Made by a program: the position numbers and the translations under genes. The notes below the pieces were generated by a model, which worked only from the letters and a program-made list of their open reading frames with translations, searched no databases and was not told the origin of the DNA. A stretch of 64,000 nucleotides of DNA from Adiantum capillus-veneris (Eukaryota; Streptophyta; Polypodiopsida; Polypodiales; Pteridaceae): positions 7,657,997-7,721,996 of the forward strand of contig CM043964.1 in assembly GCA_014529385.2 (NCBI GenBank), given 5' to 3'. Shown in pieces: positions 10,510-20,881 of this stretch (within the stretch, counting starts at the first letter, position 1; each line of letters begins with the position of its first letter).

Positions 10510-11016
10510 TTGGAGAAGACATCAAAGCTAGAGGATACATTAGTGATGCCTATTGGGAAGAGGACCACAAAGGACAAGGAAGGAAAAAGTGCCCCAGGTC
10601 CTAGTAAGAAGAAGGGAAAGAGTCATGAAGGCGAGGATGTCAAGGCCAAGAGGAAAAGGAGGGCTCGTCGCAAGTTTCATGTTTCAGATTTTCCACTAGG
10701 GGATGGGCAATTAAGCTATGACTTGAAGGAGGATCTGACAAGCAGGAAGGCAGATGTTACTTTTGGGCATCTTATAGAGATGGTGCCTAAGCTAAAGCAA
10801 CAATGGAAGAGGATGGTTAACCCAATGGAGAACGAGCCAGAGAGAGGTTCAGTGAAGGTGTCGGCGATGGATGAGCTACTAGACATTTGTCCAATAGTAG
10901 ATGTGTGGCATAAAAGAAAAAATATGGGACAAGGTTATGTGTATGGTGGAGCCCAAATATGTGTCATAACACACTCATGAGTTGAGAAGATGGGTCTTCA
11001 GTGAAGCCTGATAGGG
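10510..11016 (+). pseudogene. G1a gag-protease linker and start of protease
   Basis: Lys-rich linker (KKKGKSHEGEDVKAKRKRR), then FPLGDGQLSYDL, and the start of a pepsin-like protease ending YVYGGAQICVITHS. Gypsy elements of this type usually read DGGA here. In this copy the Asp codon appears as TAT (Tyr), and G1b has AAT (Asn). A TGA follows at 10978-10980. The protease is unlikely to be active. Confidence 0.7.
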
Positions 11017-11988
11017 GTGTTAGGCTTCCGGATCAGATTGGTAAACCATCAGAAAGTAAAATGTTTGGGTGTTGTAAAGAGCTTAGAAGTGGAAGCATAT
11101 GATGCAAATGCAGTGGTTGATTTTCATGTGATGCCAATGGGGTTGGGATCATATCCTATTATATTGGGCAGACCATGGTTACGTGCAGTAGGAACTGTTC
11201 AAGATTGGAGACATGGTACAATTAGCCTCTATGGAAAGACTGGTGCCAAGAAGCGCTATAATATGGACACAAGGAAACGAGTGGAGGAGCTTTATGAAGA
11301 TGAGGATGAGTCTAGTGATGAAGACTATTCCACAATGTCTGATGAGGACAGTGATAGTACTACCAGCAGTGATGAGGATGCTGATGTTGCATTTCTTTTG
11401 ATGGACAAAGGAATCCAAGAGTCTGGTGTAGTCGCATTTGCAAATGAGGTTGAAGATGAAAATGAAGGGCCTTATGAAGTGATTGAAGGGCTGCTGCAAA
11501 CCAAGGTTGAATTGTCAAAGAAGCAAGAATTGATGACACAAATGATCAGTGGAGACCTCTCAGCTATGGAGAAGGAGATATATTTGCACATGCTGGCTAG
11601 TTTTCCTGATTTGTTCATTACTTCATATGAAGAGATTAGAGGGTTCAAGGGAGAAGAGATGCATATAGAGCTGAAAGAAGGTTCTAAGCCAGTGCGGCAA
11701 AGGCTAAGAAGGATGGGTCAAGAGCAAATGGAAGCTTTGCGGGAAGAGGTGGACAAGTTATTGAAGGCGGGGTTCATAGTCCCTGTGGAAACCACAGAAT
11801 GGGTGAGTCCAGTAGTAGTCAGCCCAAAGAAGGATGGGAAGTGGAGGATTTGTGTAGATTTTAAACCCTTAAACGCAGCCACTAAGCAGAACCCATATCC
11901 TCTTCCATCCATCGATCATATCTTGGATTCAGTGGCAGGTTATGAGAGGTACAATGTGTGTGATGGTTTTTCAGGCTATTTCAATTGA
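11017..11988 (+). pseudogene. pol: G1a protease end, acidic spacer and RT N-terminal half
   Basis: 323 codons. First comes the protease tail with YPIILGRPWLRAV, then a very acidic Ser/Asp/Glu spacer (about residues 95-125), then the RT N-terminal half with LRRMGQEQ, WVSPVVVSPKKDGKWRICVD and GYERYNVCDGFSGYFN. It ends at TGA by a 1-base shift within RT. Exactly the same shift is present in G1b (49681-49690). The next frame starts in overlap at 11985 (KIALQDRTKTTF). Confidence 0.85.
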
Positions 11989-13140
11989 AGATTGCTCTTC
12001 AAGACCGAACAAAAACAACTTTCATTATGCCATGGGGCTGCTATTGCTACACGGTACTTCCATTTGGGTTGACAAATGGACCTTCCTTTTATCAAGAGAG
12101 AGCAAAATGGGTATTGGAACCATTCATTGGTAGTTGTGTTAAAGCTTTTGTGGATGACTTCTGTGTCTACAGGAGTAGGGCTGAGCACCATGAAAGCTGC
12201 AAATGGTATTGGCTCGATATGATGAATTTGGAGGACAACTAAATCCAAAGAAATGTCATCTAGCACAGCCAAGGGTGAAATTATTGGGCCATATGGTGTC
12301 AGAAAATGGCATTGAAGCTGATCTAGACAAGGTTAAATCTATTATTCTTCTTCCATCACCTACGAGTACAAAGCAATTGGCAACCTTTATACACAAAGTG
12401 AAGTATATGGTGCGGTTTATTCCATTGTCTTCACAGCTTCTTTATCCATTACAACAAGTGGCAAAGCATGATCCATTGCAATGGGATGACAAGTGTGAAG
12501 AAGTGTTTCAAGAGGTCAAAGAGGTGTTAGGGGGGTTGTCATCCATGCAGGCTCCTGATTGGGAGAAAGTTTTTTATGTAAATCCATCAGTAGGGGATGA
12601 TGCCATTGGAGCAATGCTATTGCAAAAGGGGAAGGGCAGCCATTATATGAGGCCAGTGTATTGTGAAGCTGGTAGCTGAGAGAAAATTCTCTGAAGTAGA
12701 GCTAGTGATGGCCAGTGCAATATTTGCTTGTTGACGATTTCGCCATTACTTGCTACCACGACCTTTTGTTTTCTTCATGAGTTACGCCTTTTTACCACAG
12801 TTAATTAATGGCACTAACATGTCAAATGTGGTCAAGAAATGGGTAATTGAGCTGCAAGAGTTTGAGTTCTCTTTTCTAGTGGAAGACAGTACAGAGCTAC
12901 CCTAGCTGATTTGTTGACCTACAAGGAGAATCCCCTCCTTGTTAAGGAAGAGTTGGTGAGAAAGGTAGTTGAAGAAGTGCCACACATTAGCAATGCACAT
13001 GTTTTGTTCTTTGATGGCTCATACAGAAAGAGCCATGATGCGGCTTCAGGGGGATTAGAAGATTGAGCATAAAAGGTGACGCCTTGTTAGTTGTGAAGCA
13101 AGTGTTGGGTGTGTGGAAGAGCAAGAACACCTCATTGAAG
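11985..13140 (+). pseudogene. pol: G1a RT C-terminal half and RNase H remnant
   Basis: RT continues with MPWGCYCYTVLPFGL and the active site KAFVDDFCVY. It is frameshifted near 12200 and again before the LNPKKCHL segment. The gypsy RNase H (VNPSVGDDAIGAMLLQ) follows. The start of the second RNase H (LFFDGSYRKSHDAASGG, about 13010-13050) then jumps directly to LSIKGDALLVVKQV, showing an internal deletion relative to G1b. The segment ends at about 13140, where LTR sequence begins. There is no integrase. Confidence 0.85.
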
Positions 13141-13343
13141 GTCATCCAAGGTCGGATTTGAGCACTTTGACATTGTAGACTGGGGTTTTGGGCCGTTCTG
13201 GACGCGATGGCACTGTCCATTTTGCCAAATTCCTCACTATTTTTCTACTGTTTTGGCTGTGTAAGTGTCTCCTATGAGCGAAGTTTCTGCTCCAATTTGT
13301 GATTGTATCTGGAATATTTTACCCATATTGTGTGAGCTGTTTA
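13141..13343 (+). repeat. G1a 3' LTR, left part
   Basis: Corresponds to 8013-8217 of the 5' LTR (starts TCATCCAAGGTCGG, ends GTGTGAGCTGTTT). The first 670 bp of the LTR are missing, deleted together with the end of pol. The LTR resumes at 16098. Confidence 0.85.
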
Positions 13344-13854
13344 TGTAAGGTCTCTGACCCCGACCAAAAAGAGCACCATTGTACCATGAAATGAATATAA
13401 TGAAAAAAGTTACTATTTTTAGCAGTTTTTCGAATTCTGTCAGTGCTATGATGTTTATAATGTGTTAAAGCTTCGAAATGTGAAATAAAATAATTTTGTT
13501 AAAAATTTCCAAAAATAGTAAGTTTTTGGTCACCCGACCCGTCCAGTTTTGACCGTCTCGAAAAACTGCACCTGTATCCCGAATTTGAAAAAATGTAATT
13601 TTCGGACGCCGGGGGTTGCTAAATATGGCAGGTACTCGGGATCATGCACCTTAGTTCTAGCTTAGCATAGCAAGTTTTGGCATCAAAATTTGATTAGAAT
13701 TGCCCGTCTAGGATTAAAAACTAAGGTTGTGCGGGGAGGCACCGGGGCTCGGGTATTGTGCGGGAACTGACTCTAGGGCATTGCAGACCCAATCTGGAAG
13801 CTAGGGGGTGCCCTCTCTCACAAGTACAGCTCGTGGGGGCTTATCCATGCAAGG

Positions 13855-13856
<2 letters not shown>

Positions 13857-13934
<78 letters not shown>
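13857..13934. repeat. (GA)n microsatellite
   Basis: About 39 GA units. The reading frames through it (RERE/SLSL) are artefacts. Confidence 0.95.
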
Positions 13935-13938
<4 letters not shown>

Positions 13939-14904
13939 GAGCAGGTTGGACACTTGTTAAGTGTATAACTGAAGCTGCCTTGCATGAAATGAGTGCTCTC
14001 CAGATGCATATAGTAGCACAATTCGAATTTCAGCTTGGAGGAGCCTATTTAAAGGTGTGCTCACACACACACACACACCTTGGGGAGGTGCTGCTGGCAC
14101 ACACAGTTTTTGAAGGAGAAGTGCTGCCGAATTCTCATCTTGAGAACTCATTTGGATCAGAAAATCGAGAGGATTTCAGCCCCCTAATCACGGTAATCAT
14201 GATTTAATTTATGCTCATCTATAATTCTCTTCATCATTCTCTTGATTCCTCGTCTACTATACTTAATCCTAGCTATAATTCTCGATAGCTGCTCTCTAAT
14301 TTTACATAGCTATACTCCATTACATAATCATCATCTAATTAGCTAATTTATGCAGCCATTCATCACTCTTAATCAATGATTAATACATGATTAGGAGAGA
14401 TTTCTCTCTCTAGGCAGCATAGTAATTAATTGTCAACCGGTAATAATGTAGATTTGATGAAATTCATCCTTTTACCACTCAATAGTGTTGTAATTAAGTT
14501 AGATTCAAATTTTTTTTCTCACACATTAAGATGTGATTAAGGCAAAATTAATCCATCATTAGGCCACTGAGAAGAGAATTTTCTATCACCTATGCATGCG
14601 GTAACTCTGCATCTTTCTAATTGCACTAGGAAAGTGATTGAACTTTCTTAATTCATCTCTCTTGTAAATTAATTAGTAAAATTCTAAAATTCTTAACATC
14701 TAAGCCAAGTGATTAACTTTAGAGCCGGCTCCCATAGGACAAGTAAAGTATTACCCATAAAATTACTATATCTCGAAGGAAAAATCTAACCCTCTTGCAT
14801 AAGGAGGATTGTTCAATGAAACTAATCTGCCATTTGGATTGTTATGATGCTCTCGGACTTTAGCTCTTTTCTTCAAGTTTATCATGTAAAGTAGTGAGTG
14901 TAAA

Positions 14905-15075
14905 ATGGCCCCGGTTAAGAGAACTCGCTTCGGTGGTGCCCACGACCCCGAGGCGGAAACGAGCAATGTGAACGGAAAAGGAAAAGCTCCCATGGACGAA
15001 CAAGCACCGGCCATCTCACGGGCCATTGACGAAGAAATGGAAGAGGTAGGTCGCAATTTTATTGAAGTTGTTTAA
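14905..15075 (+). CDS. Short frame, possibly a truncated gag start
   Basis: 56 codons, MAPVKRTRFGGAHDPEAETS and onwards, hydrophilic and charged, with a GT just after EEMEE that could be a splice donor. It lies where gag would start in an LTR element (after a leader of about 1.5 kb). No family is recognised. Confidence 0.25.
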   Translation: MAPVKRTRFGGAHDPEAETSNVNGKGKAPMDEQAPAISRAIDEEMEEVGRNFIEVV

Positions 15076-15339
15076 TTTAACATTGCATACGATTAGCTAG
15101 GAAAGAACATATCCCTAAACATATTGGAGAAATCCGATGGAAACCTCGGCATTTGAATTCAACTGTATACTAAATTCTAAGTAGGAAAGAATGGTTGATG
15201 GATATACTATTTGAAATAGGAAAGAATGTCTGATAGGGAAAATTTAGCTCGGCATGTTCATTTCTATTTCCAATGTTGATACTAGTCCGAACCCCCTCTT
15301 GATCAGGGGGCAGAGTTCCTGGTTAAGGGCTCTTGAATC

Positions 15340-15388
15340 CACGTCTGCTGGTTAAGCGGTGGATATCCACGTCTGCTGGTTAAGCGGT
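15340..15388. repeat. Two direct copies of a 27-bp unit
   Basis: ATCCACGTCTGCTGGTTAAG followed by CGGTGG is repeated twice in tandem within the insertion. Confidence 0.7.
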
Positions 15389-15475
15389 GGGAATGTCCAT
15401 GTCATGCTTTCTATGCAGTGGACATACCTAGCTGTATGGGCAGCTAGGCGACAACGGTAGGAGTAAACTCTCGCT

Positions 15476-16097
15476 GGAGGGGGGATGTTGTACCTCCAGA
15501 ACATTGGAATTTTAATGAATAAGTTTGAGTAGAATTTTTACTAGAACTCTATCTTGGTGCCGCTTTGCAATACTGATTGAAAGGTTGTCTTAACAAACAT
15601 TGTGATTCAGAATCTAATCAAGGAATATTTATGTTGAACAATCATTGTGATAGTAATTAGGACACACAAGAAAGTGTGAGTGTGGGGGTAGAAAGTGGAG
15701 GCTTGGCTCAGGTTGCCAATGCCTATAAGAAGGGTGGTCCCGATTGGTCGGGAACTCTCTATCCCCATAATGTTTAAATCGATACTAGTAATACTCATTG
15801 CCCCTAGAGTGGCGAAGTCTCAAGTGTACGTGCCTCTGAAACATGGGGAAAAAGGCACTCGGGATTTCTCTCCTCTTGGAAGGTGGGTCTTAGGATCGCT
15901 AGATAAGTTAAGTACGCTTCCCCTGCCAGGTGGAGCTAGATCTCATTGCTAGTAGACTCGAACTCGACTCACTTTGTGATGAGAGATCGTCCGCTAGCTG
16001 AACCCTGAACCACTTTGTTTGCTTCCGCTATAGATCTAGTGGCCACCAGGTTCACCGTCAGATCTGCCGTTTGATACGGCGGGGTGGGGATCTCACA
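15476..16097 (+). other. Candidate polypurine tract and 3' LTR of the inserted element
   Basis: A purine run GGAGGGGGGA (15476-15485) is followed by TGTTGTACCTCC. The segment then runs 612 bp to ATCTCACA at 16097. This is the usual layout before a 3' LTR, but no second copy was found at the left end. Confidence 0.3.
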
Positions 16098-16374
16098 GTG
16101 TGCCCCATTGGTGTTGGCCCAAGCTCTATTGTATCGAAACATCAGAAATTCTCCTTTTTTGAGTTGAGTTTTTTGGGTGTGTGTGTGTGTGTGTCTCTCT
16201 GTGTGGAGTGGGTAAATGGGTAGTCTCTCTCCTCTCAGTCCATAGGTGTGTTCCCTGTCTCGGCCAGGTGGGTTGTATAAGCCGAGTGGTGCCCCATAGT
16301 GTGTGTGTATATCTTCCCAAGAGTGTGTGTCATGTCATTATAGAGGCATTCTGTGTGTTTCCATCCCGCTCACA
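16098..16374 (+). repeat. G1a 3' LTR, right part
   Basis: Continues the LTR (GCCCCATTGGTGTTGGCCCA through CCATCCCGCTCACA). It matches about 8212-8397, but contains a GT-repeat region also seen in the G1b LTRs and shortened in the 5' LTR. The LTR end is followed by ATGG. Confidence 0.8.
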
Positions 16375-16788
16375 ATGGCAACAGATATGCTCAAATATGA
16401 ACTTTGCTACCTCTTGGGCTGTAATGCGGGTGGTGGCTGCTGCTTCCGCCCATCAGGTCATGTAGTCTACACCAATGAGAATGTATAGTTTACCTGATTA
16501 GGCCCTTGGTAGAGGACCGATTGCATCTGTTCCCCATTTTTTGAACGAACCATATGAGATGATAGGAGTCTTTGGTTCATAGGTTAGTGTGCGATCACTG
16601 GCCACTTGACAGGCTTTGCATGTTTTACACCAGTGATGCACATCTCTGTTCAGACTAGGCTAAGAGTATCCTGCCTGTAGAATCTTCCTACTGGTGATAT
16701 CTAAAGCAAAATGACCGTCGCAGACACCATCATGGCAACTTGAAATTACCTCTGTGATCTCACTGGAGGTTGGTACTCGCCTGAGAAT
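16375..16788 (-). pseudogene. G2 integrase N-terminal fragment
   Basis: Minus-strand translation gives the HHCC zinc domain (DGHFALDITSRKILQAGY, HHWCKTCKACQ) and the first core Asp (WGTDAIGPLP), ending AQEVAKFIFEHICCH at the G1a junction. It has several stops. Confidence 0.85.
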
Positions 16789-17445
16789 CTAATCCTTGCC
16801 TTTATAATATAAGTGGTCGTTTACAAGGCGGTATCTTGTAGCCTTCCTTACCAGCCACTGTTTCTGGCCCTTAGTGTACCCTTCCGGACATTCTCCTGTG
16901 TCTAAGAAGCTGATAGTATCAAGCATAGCATCACTACCTTGAAAGAGGGGTAGTTTTAGTTTGATTGCTCCTATTGCAACGTCTTGTATTCTTTCCTTGG
17001 CTAGAGCATCTGCCTCCTGATTTTCTATCCTGGGGACATGAAATAATTGCACTGCTTCAAACTTTCTTAAAAGATCCATAACTTGGCGTAGTTGACCAAG
17101 TAAAATCCGATTTTTACAAACCCAAGTTCCGTTTATCTGCTTTATCAAAATCAAAGAATCGCCAAACACATTTATGAGTTGAATCCCTTGCAAAATACAT
17201 TGTTCTAACCCAAGAATTAAAGCCGCATACTCTGCTTCATTGTTGGAGTGGGAGTGTAATAGCTTCCCAATGGAGAATACCCTTTCCTGTTGCTCATTGA
17301 AAATGACGATGCCAGCTACAGACCGGTCCACTGTTCTCTTGTATGCTCCCTCAAAGAAAAAAGAGTGAGCTCTTTCTAGCTTAGTACTTTCTACCATTGG
17401 TGTCTCTTCTTTTTCTTCCTTGTTGACTTTGCAGCTTCTTCTCAT
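16789..17445 (-). pseudogene. G2 second RNase H (archaeal-like) and linker to integrase
   Basis: 218 codons, with RNase H residues in the order FFEGAYKR (the usual Asp in FDGS reads as Glu), NNEAEYAALILGLE, VFGDSLILIKQI and NQEADALAKE. This second RNase H after the gypsy one marks the plant Tat lineage. The end leads into the zinc domain of integrase. Confidence 0.8.
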
Positions 17446-18930
17446 AGTGGCGATGAGTAAGAATACCAGCTAGACTAGCCCTGGTGGAGTTTTCTACTTG
17501 CATGGTGTAGTCAAACTCTTGTAATCTAACCGTCCATTTAGAGATCCTAGATGATACATCCATGTGTCGCATTACATACGGAAAAACCTCCTCCATTGTC
17601 AGAATTACAAAGGGTCTAAGCAGTAGATAAGAGCGGAACTTTGTAGTGGCAAACATTAGTGCAAGCAGTATGTGTTCTACTGCCGTGAATCCCTTTTATA
17701 AGGGGGTCATGACACGACTAGAGAAGTAGATAGGACGCATGAAAGAAGTTTGGGGGTCCTTTTGCATTAGTACGGCTCCAAGTGTATCACTTCCTACACT
17801 AGGGTTCACATAAAATGGCTCGTCCCATCTGGGGGGTGAAATGGTGGGAAGCGTGGCTAGGATTTGCTTCACCTCGGTAAATTGCTGCTCATTTTCTTCA
17901 CTCCATGAGAAGACATCCCTATGGGTGACTTGTTGTAGAGGGAGAACCACTTGAGATGGCAAGTGAATGAACCTGCTTAAGTATCTTACCGTCTGAAGGA
18001 AAGAGACCAACTGCTTAGTTGTGGTGGGTGATGACAAAGATACTAAAGCTTGAATCTTGGTAGGGTCAGCCTCGATCCCTTTTGCTGAAATTACATGGCC
18101 AAGGAGAGTGACTTTGCTTTCACCAATGTGACACTTATCCACGTTGAGCTGGCCACCCAAGGTTTGCAACCTAGTCAGCCATCATAGACTTTGCTCAAAT
18201 GGAGGGAGCATGAACTATAGATGCAAAAATCATATATGAAGATCCGTATTGACGTTCCAAAGTATGGTTGGAAGACAAAAGTCACATAGTGATGGAATGT
18301 GGCCGGAGAGTTGGTGAGGCCAAAAGGCATCACTCTGTAAGAAAAGCATCCCTAAGGTGTTATGAAAGTTCTCTTTTTCTGATCTTCTTCTGCAATACTA
18401 ATTTGAAAGTATCCTGAGTAGCCATCACATACTGTGTAGCGCTCATGACCTGTCACTTCATTGAGGATTTCATTTTGGAATGGGAGGGGAAAGTGATCCC
18501 TCTTTGTGGCTGCATTGAGAGGTTTATAATCCACATAGACTCTCCACTTGCCATTCTTCTTTGGAGTGACTACTACAGGAGAGACCCATTCTGAGTCTTT
18601 GACGGGGTAAATGAAACCCGCCTGTAGCAAACTCCTCACATCTTTGAGTATTTCCTCTTGTTGGATTACCCCAAGTCTTCTGAGATTTTGCACTACGGGT
18701 TTACTTTCTTCCTTGAGTCTTATGCGGTGTTGTACTACTGTGATTCCTGTGATCTTCTCATAACCATCAATGAACAATGTGGTGAAGTTACCTAGCATGG
18801 AGACATATTCCTTCCTCTCTTCATCGGTTAACTCATTGGAGAGCATCCGATGTAACTTACTTATATCCTCTAAGGATTGCATACTTGATGGTCCCTCTTG
18901 GTTTGTTGGTGGTGCTTCAGATTGTGTCAA
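17381..18930 (-). pseudogene. pol: G2 reverse transcriptase and first RNase H
   Basis: Pieces at 18352-18930 (WVSPVVVTPKKNGKWRVYVD, VCDGYSGYFQISIAEEDQKK), 17696-18169 (LNVDKCHIGESKVTLLGHV, VNPSVGSDTLGAVLMQKDP) and 17381-17656 (WTVRLQEFDYTMQVE) form one RT-RNase H. Between them (about 18170-18350) the catalytic FVDD appears as IYDF, so the active site is lost. Unlike both G1 copies, the GYFQI segment here is in frame. Confidence 0.85.
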
Positions 18931-19051
18931 TCTTTTTTGGTCTTTAAGGATGACCCCATCACTTCGATGCTATTGTCACTTTCTTCAATTGTTGTTGTCT
19001 CTTCTCCTGAGGTGGACGAATAGTCACTGGTGGACTCATCTTTTGAAGCCT

Positions 19052-19600
19052 CTAGATCATGTTGCATTGCTTTCCAGTTCTTATGTCATAAAATATGGAC
19101 TTTCCTTTAGCGTCCTTCATCTGAATCATTCCGGTATTCCAGTCTTGCTTAGCTTCCATAGCCATGAGCCAGGGTCTTCCAAGAATGATAGGGTAGCCCT
19201 CCCCTTTGTGTGGCATGACAAAAATGTATACCTCAACTTCTGTATTGAATGCCTTTACTTTGACCGCATTCACAATGCCTACGCATTTCACTCTTATGTT
19301 ATTTGCCATTTTGGCTCAATAGGGTGCCAGCCTACTCACCTCTGGGCCTAAATGGTGCATCATTTTTTCACTCATGACGCATATCTACACGCCACCATCT
19401 ATGTAGACATTTGAGATACGTTGCCCCTTGATGTGGGCATCCATGGTTGGTAGGATGTCGTCAAGGTCCCTCCTAGAGATAGCCCCAGCTATCCTTGGTC
19501 TTGATCTTCTTGTACTTACCATCTTCGTCCATTGCCTTCTCATCCTTGGTGCAAGATGGAGTAATTGGGGCCAAGTTATCTTCGAGCCCTGCATCAACAC
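19052..19600 (-). pseudogene. G2 protease region
   Basis: The active-site part reads VYIDGGV (about 19385-19405, Asp kept) and the flap and tail read YPIILGRPWLMAM (19052-19309), followed by an acidic spacer. Stops separate the parts. Confidence 0.7.
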
Positions 19601-19933
19601 ATCCTAAACTAAGTCATATGGTTTAGCATACTCACCTAGTGAAAAATCCACGACGTCGATCTTTTGTCGAGGCTTAGATGCCTGCTTACTACACTCGCCT
19701 TTTCCTTTCATTTTCTCTTCTTTTTGAGAGGCTTCTTGGTGCCTGGCACGCTTCACTCCCATGCCATCCACTTCTTCTACTTTTGCTTTCCCTTTGTGCT
19801 TCTCTCAAACTGGTTCTTCTACCTTTGCCTTCCCTTTAGTGTCCAAGCTAATAACACTCACTGCTTGGTTTACAGCAGGTGGTGGGGGTAGCGGTGGAAT
19901 AAGAGGTTGTGGTGGTGGTTGTTGTATAGGTGG

Positions 19934-20179
19934 TTAAAGGATTTGCACCAATGGAATCGGCCCTGGTTGACTGGGTGATGGTGGTCTTGCCCTTGACGGA
20001 GAGATCTGATTTTGTCTTCCTCCTCTATTAAAATTATGTCTTCTTAGATGTGGACAGTAGTACATGCCATGGCTGTCATCCCCGCAATTATAGCAGTGGT
20101 ACTCTTGATTTTGTCTTTGTTGTCCTCTCCCTTGTTCTGGATTTCTGACAGGTGCATGCCCTTGCTGCACCTGATGCAC
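19934..20179 (-). pseudogene. G2 zinc knuckle
   Basis: CX2CX4HX4C motif CYNCGDDSHGMYYC in an Arg/Gln-rich context, typical of a gag nucleocapsid. Between here and the protease (about 19600-19930) the sequence encodes a Lys/Glu-rich linker with frame breaks. Confidence 0.75.
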
Positions 20180-20881
20180 GGATAAACTCTCGAGTTAGGT
20201 AGTGATGCGACTCAATACGTCTTGATGCTCTTCTGCTGCCTATTGTGGTTGGGCTCTATGAACGGCTGTTGCAGTCACTGGGGCTAGTCGGACTGAGCTC
20301 CATTCCTCTGACTCGTTGACTCTTGATTGCATGCACAGCTTCTTGTCTTTAAGGCGGGCTACTTCCACTGCCAACTCATACGTTGCAGGGAACCTCCCCT
20401 TCGCCTTCTCCTTCAGCGGCGACCACAGGCCCGCAATGAAACGGTCCTTCTTCAGGAAATTAGGCGCTCCTTCACCTTCCTCCAGTGAGGCAACCTATCT
20501 CTCCCACAACTCCACAAACTTGGACTCGTAGGTGGCATACTCTAGCAGACTTCCCTGCTTAAATTTCATCAGTAGCTGCCATAGCTTTTCTGAGGTTGTG
20601 CCTCCACCAAACCTCTCCACAAAGGTAGCGCGTAGTACATCCCATTCATTTTTGGTAGCTTGGGGTAAATTATTGTACCAAGACTTGGTCTCTACTTTCA
20701 TCAATAAAGGAAAAATTTGTAGCCGTGAGGCGTCATCATCCTTGTTGGAAACCACACAAGCGATGTCGAAATCATCCAGAAAGTTGGTGGTGACGTTGGA
20801 AAGGGGGAAGAAGAAAACCCGCACAACACGTTGTAGACTTGCCTCTTTATAGCTCAATAGATACCGAGCACCCCAAATCAC
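20180..20881 (-). pseudogene. gag: G2 gag capsid
   Basis: Contains MKVETKSWYNNLPQATKNEW, VERFGGGTTSEKLWQLLMKF and YESKFVELWER, then a stop, then further capsid (KKDRFIAGLWSPLKEKAKGR). This is the retrotransposon-gag pattern. The N-terminus before about 20830 is unclear. Confidence 0.8.

Larger units (their letters stand above)
13344..16097 (+). mobile_element. Unclassified 2.75-kb insertion (LTR-retroelement-like) inside the G1a 3' LTR
   Basis: The LTR sequence GCTGTTTGCCCCATT is interrupted after GCTGTTT and resumes with GCCCCATT. The insert starts TGTAAGGTC and ends ATCTCACA (TG...CA). The flanks GTTTA (13339-13343) and GTGTG (16098-16102) each differ by one base from the expected GTTTG, suggesting an old 5-bp duplication. 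Inside are a (GA)n tract, a TATTTAAA box near 14047, a 56-codon frame at 14905 and a polypurine tract before TGTTGTACC at 15486. A matching pair of LTRs is not visible by eye, so the class is uncertain. Confidence 0.45.
7343..16374 (+). mobile_element. Ty3/gypsy element G1a (Tat-like), decayed
   Basis: A plus-strand relative of the element at 45710-54595. The 5' LTR (7343-8397) starts TGTCAAGAG and the interrupted 3' LTR ends at 16374 with GCTCACA. The flanks ATAG (7339-7342) and ATGG (16375-16378) look like a 4-bp target duplication with one change. Internal regions in order are primer-binding site, leader, pre-gag frame, gag, protease and RT. A deletion in the second RNase H joins pol near 13140 directly to the middle of the 3' LTR, so the whole integrase is missing. 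The rest of the 3' LTR is split by a 2.75-kb insertion. Confidence 0.88.
1005..20881 (-). mobile_element. Ty3/gypsy element G2 (Tat-like), decayed and broken by nested insertions
   Basis: A minus-strand gypsy element whose parts occur in order gag (20881), zinc knuckle, protease, RT, second RNase H and integrase (to about 1005). The integrase is continuous at protein level across two foreign insertions: Ty1/copia (1447-7003) and gypsy G1a (7343-16374). Removing both rejoins the frame, for example the segment before HICCH at 16375 to the segment starting GTPFETISDRG at 7342. Its own LTRs were not identified. The 3' side ends near 1005, and the 5' side lies somewhere right of 20881. Many stops and frameshifts make it inactive. 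It is the oldest layer of this nest. Confidence 0.8.

Noticed and set aside
13141-13343. Independent solo LTR
   Set aside because: It joins in sequence and orientation to 16098-16374 once the insertion is removed, so it is half of the G1a 3' LTR.
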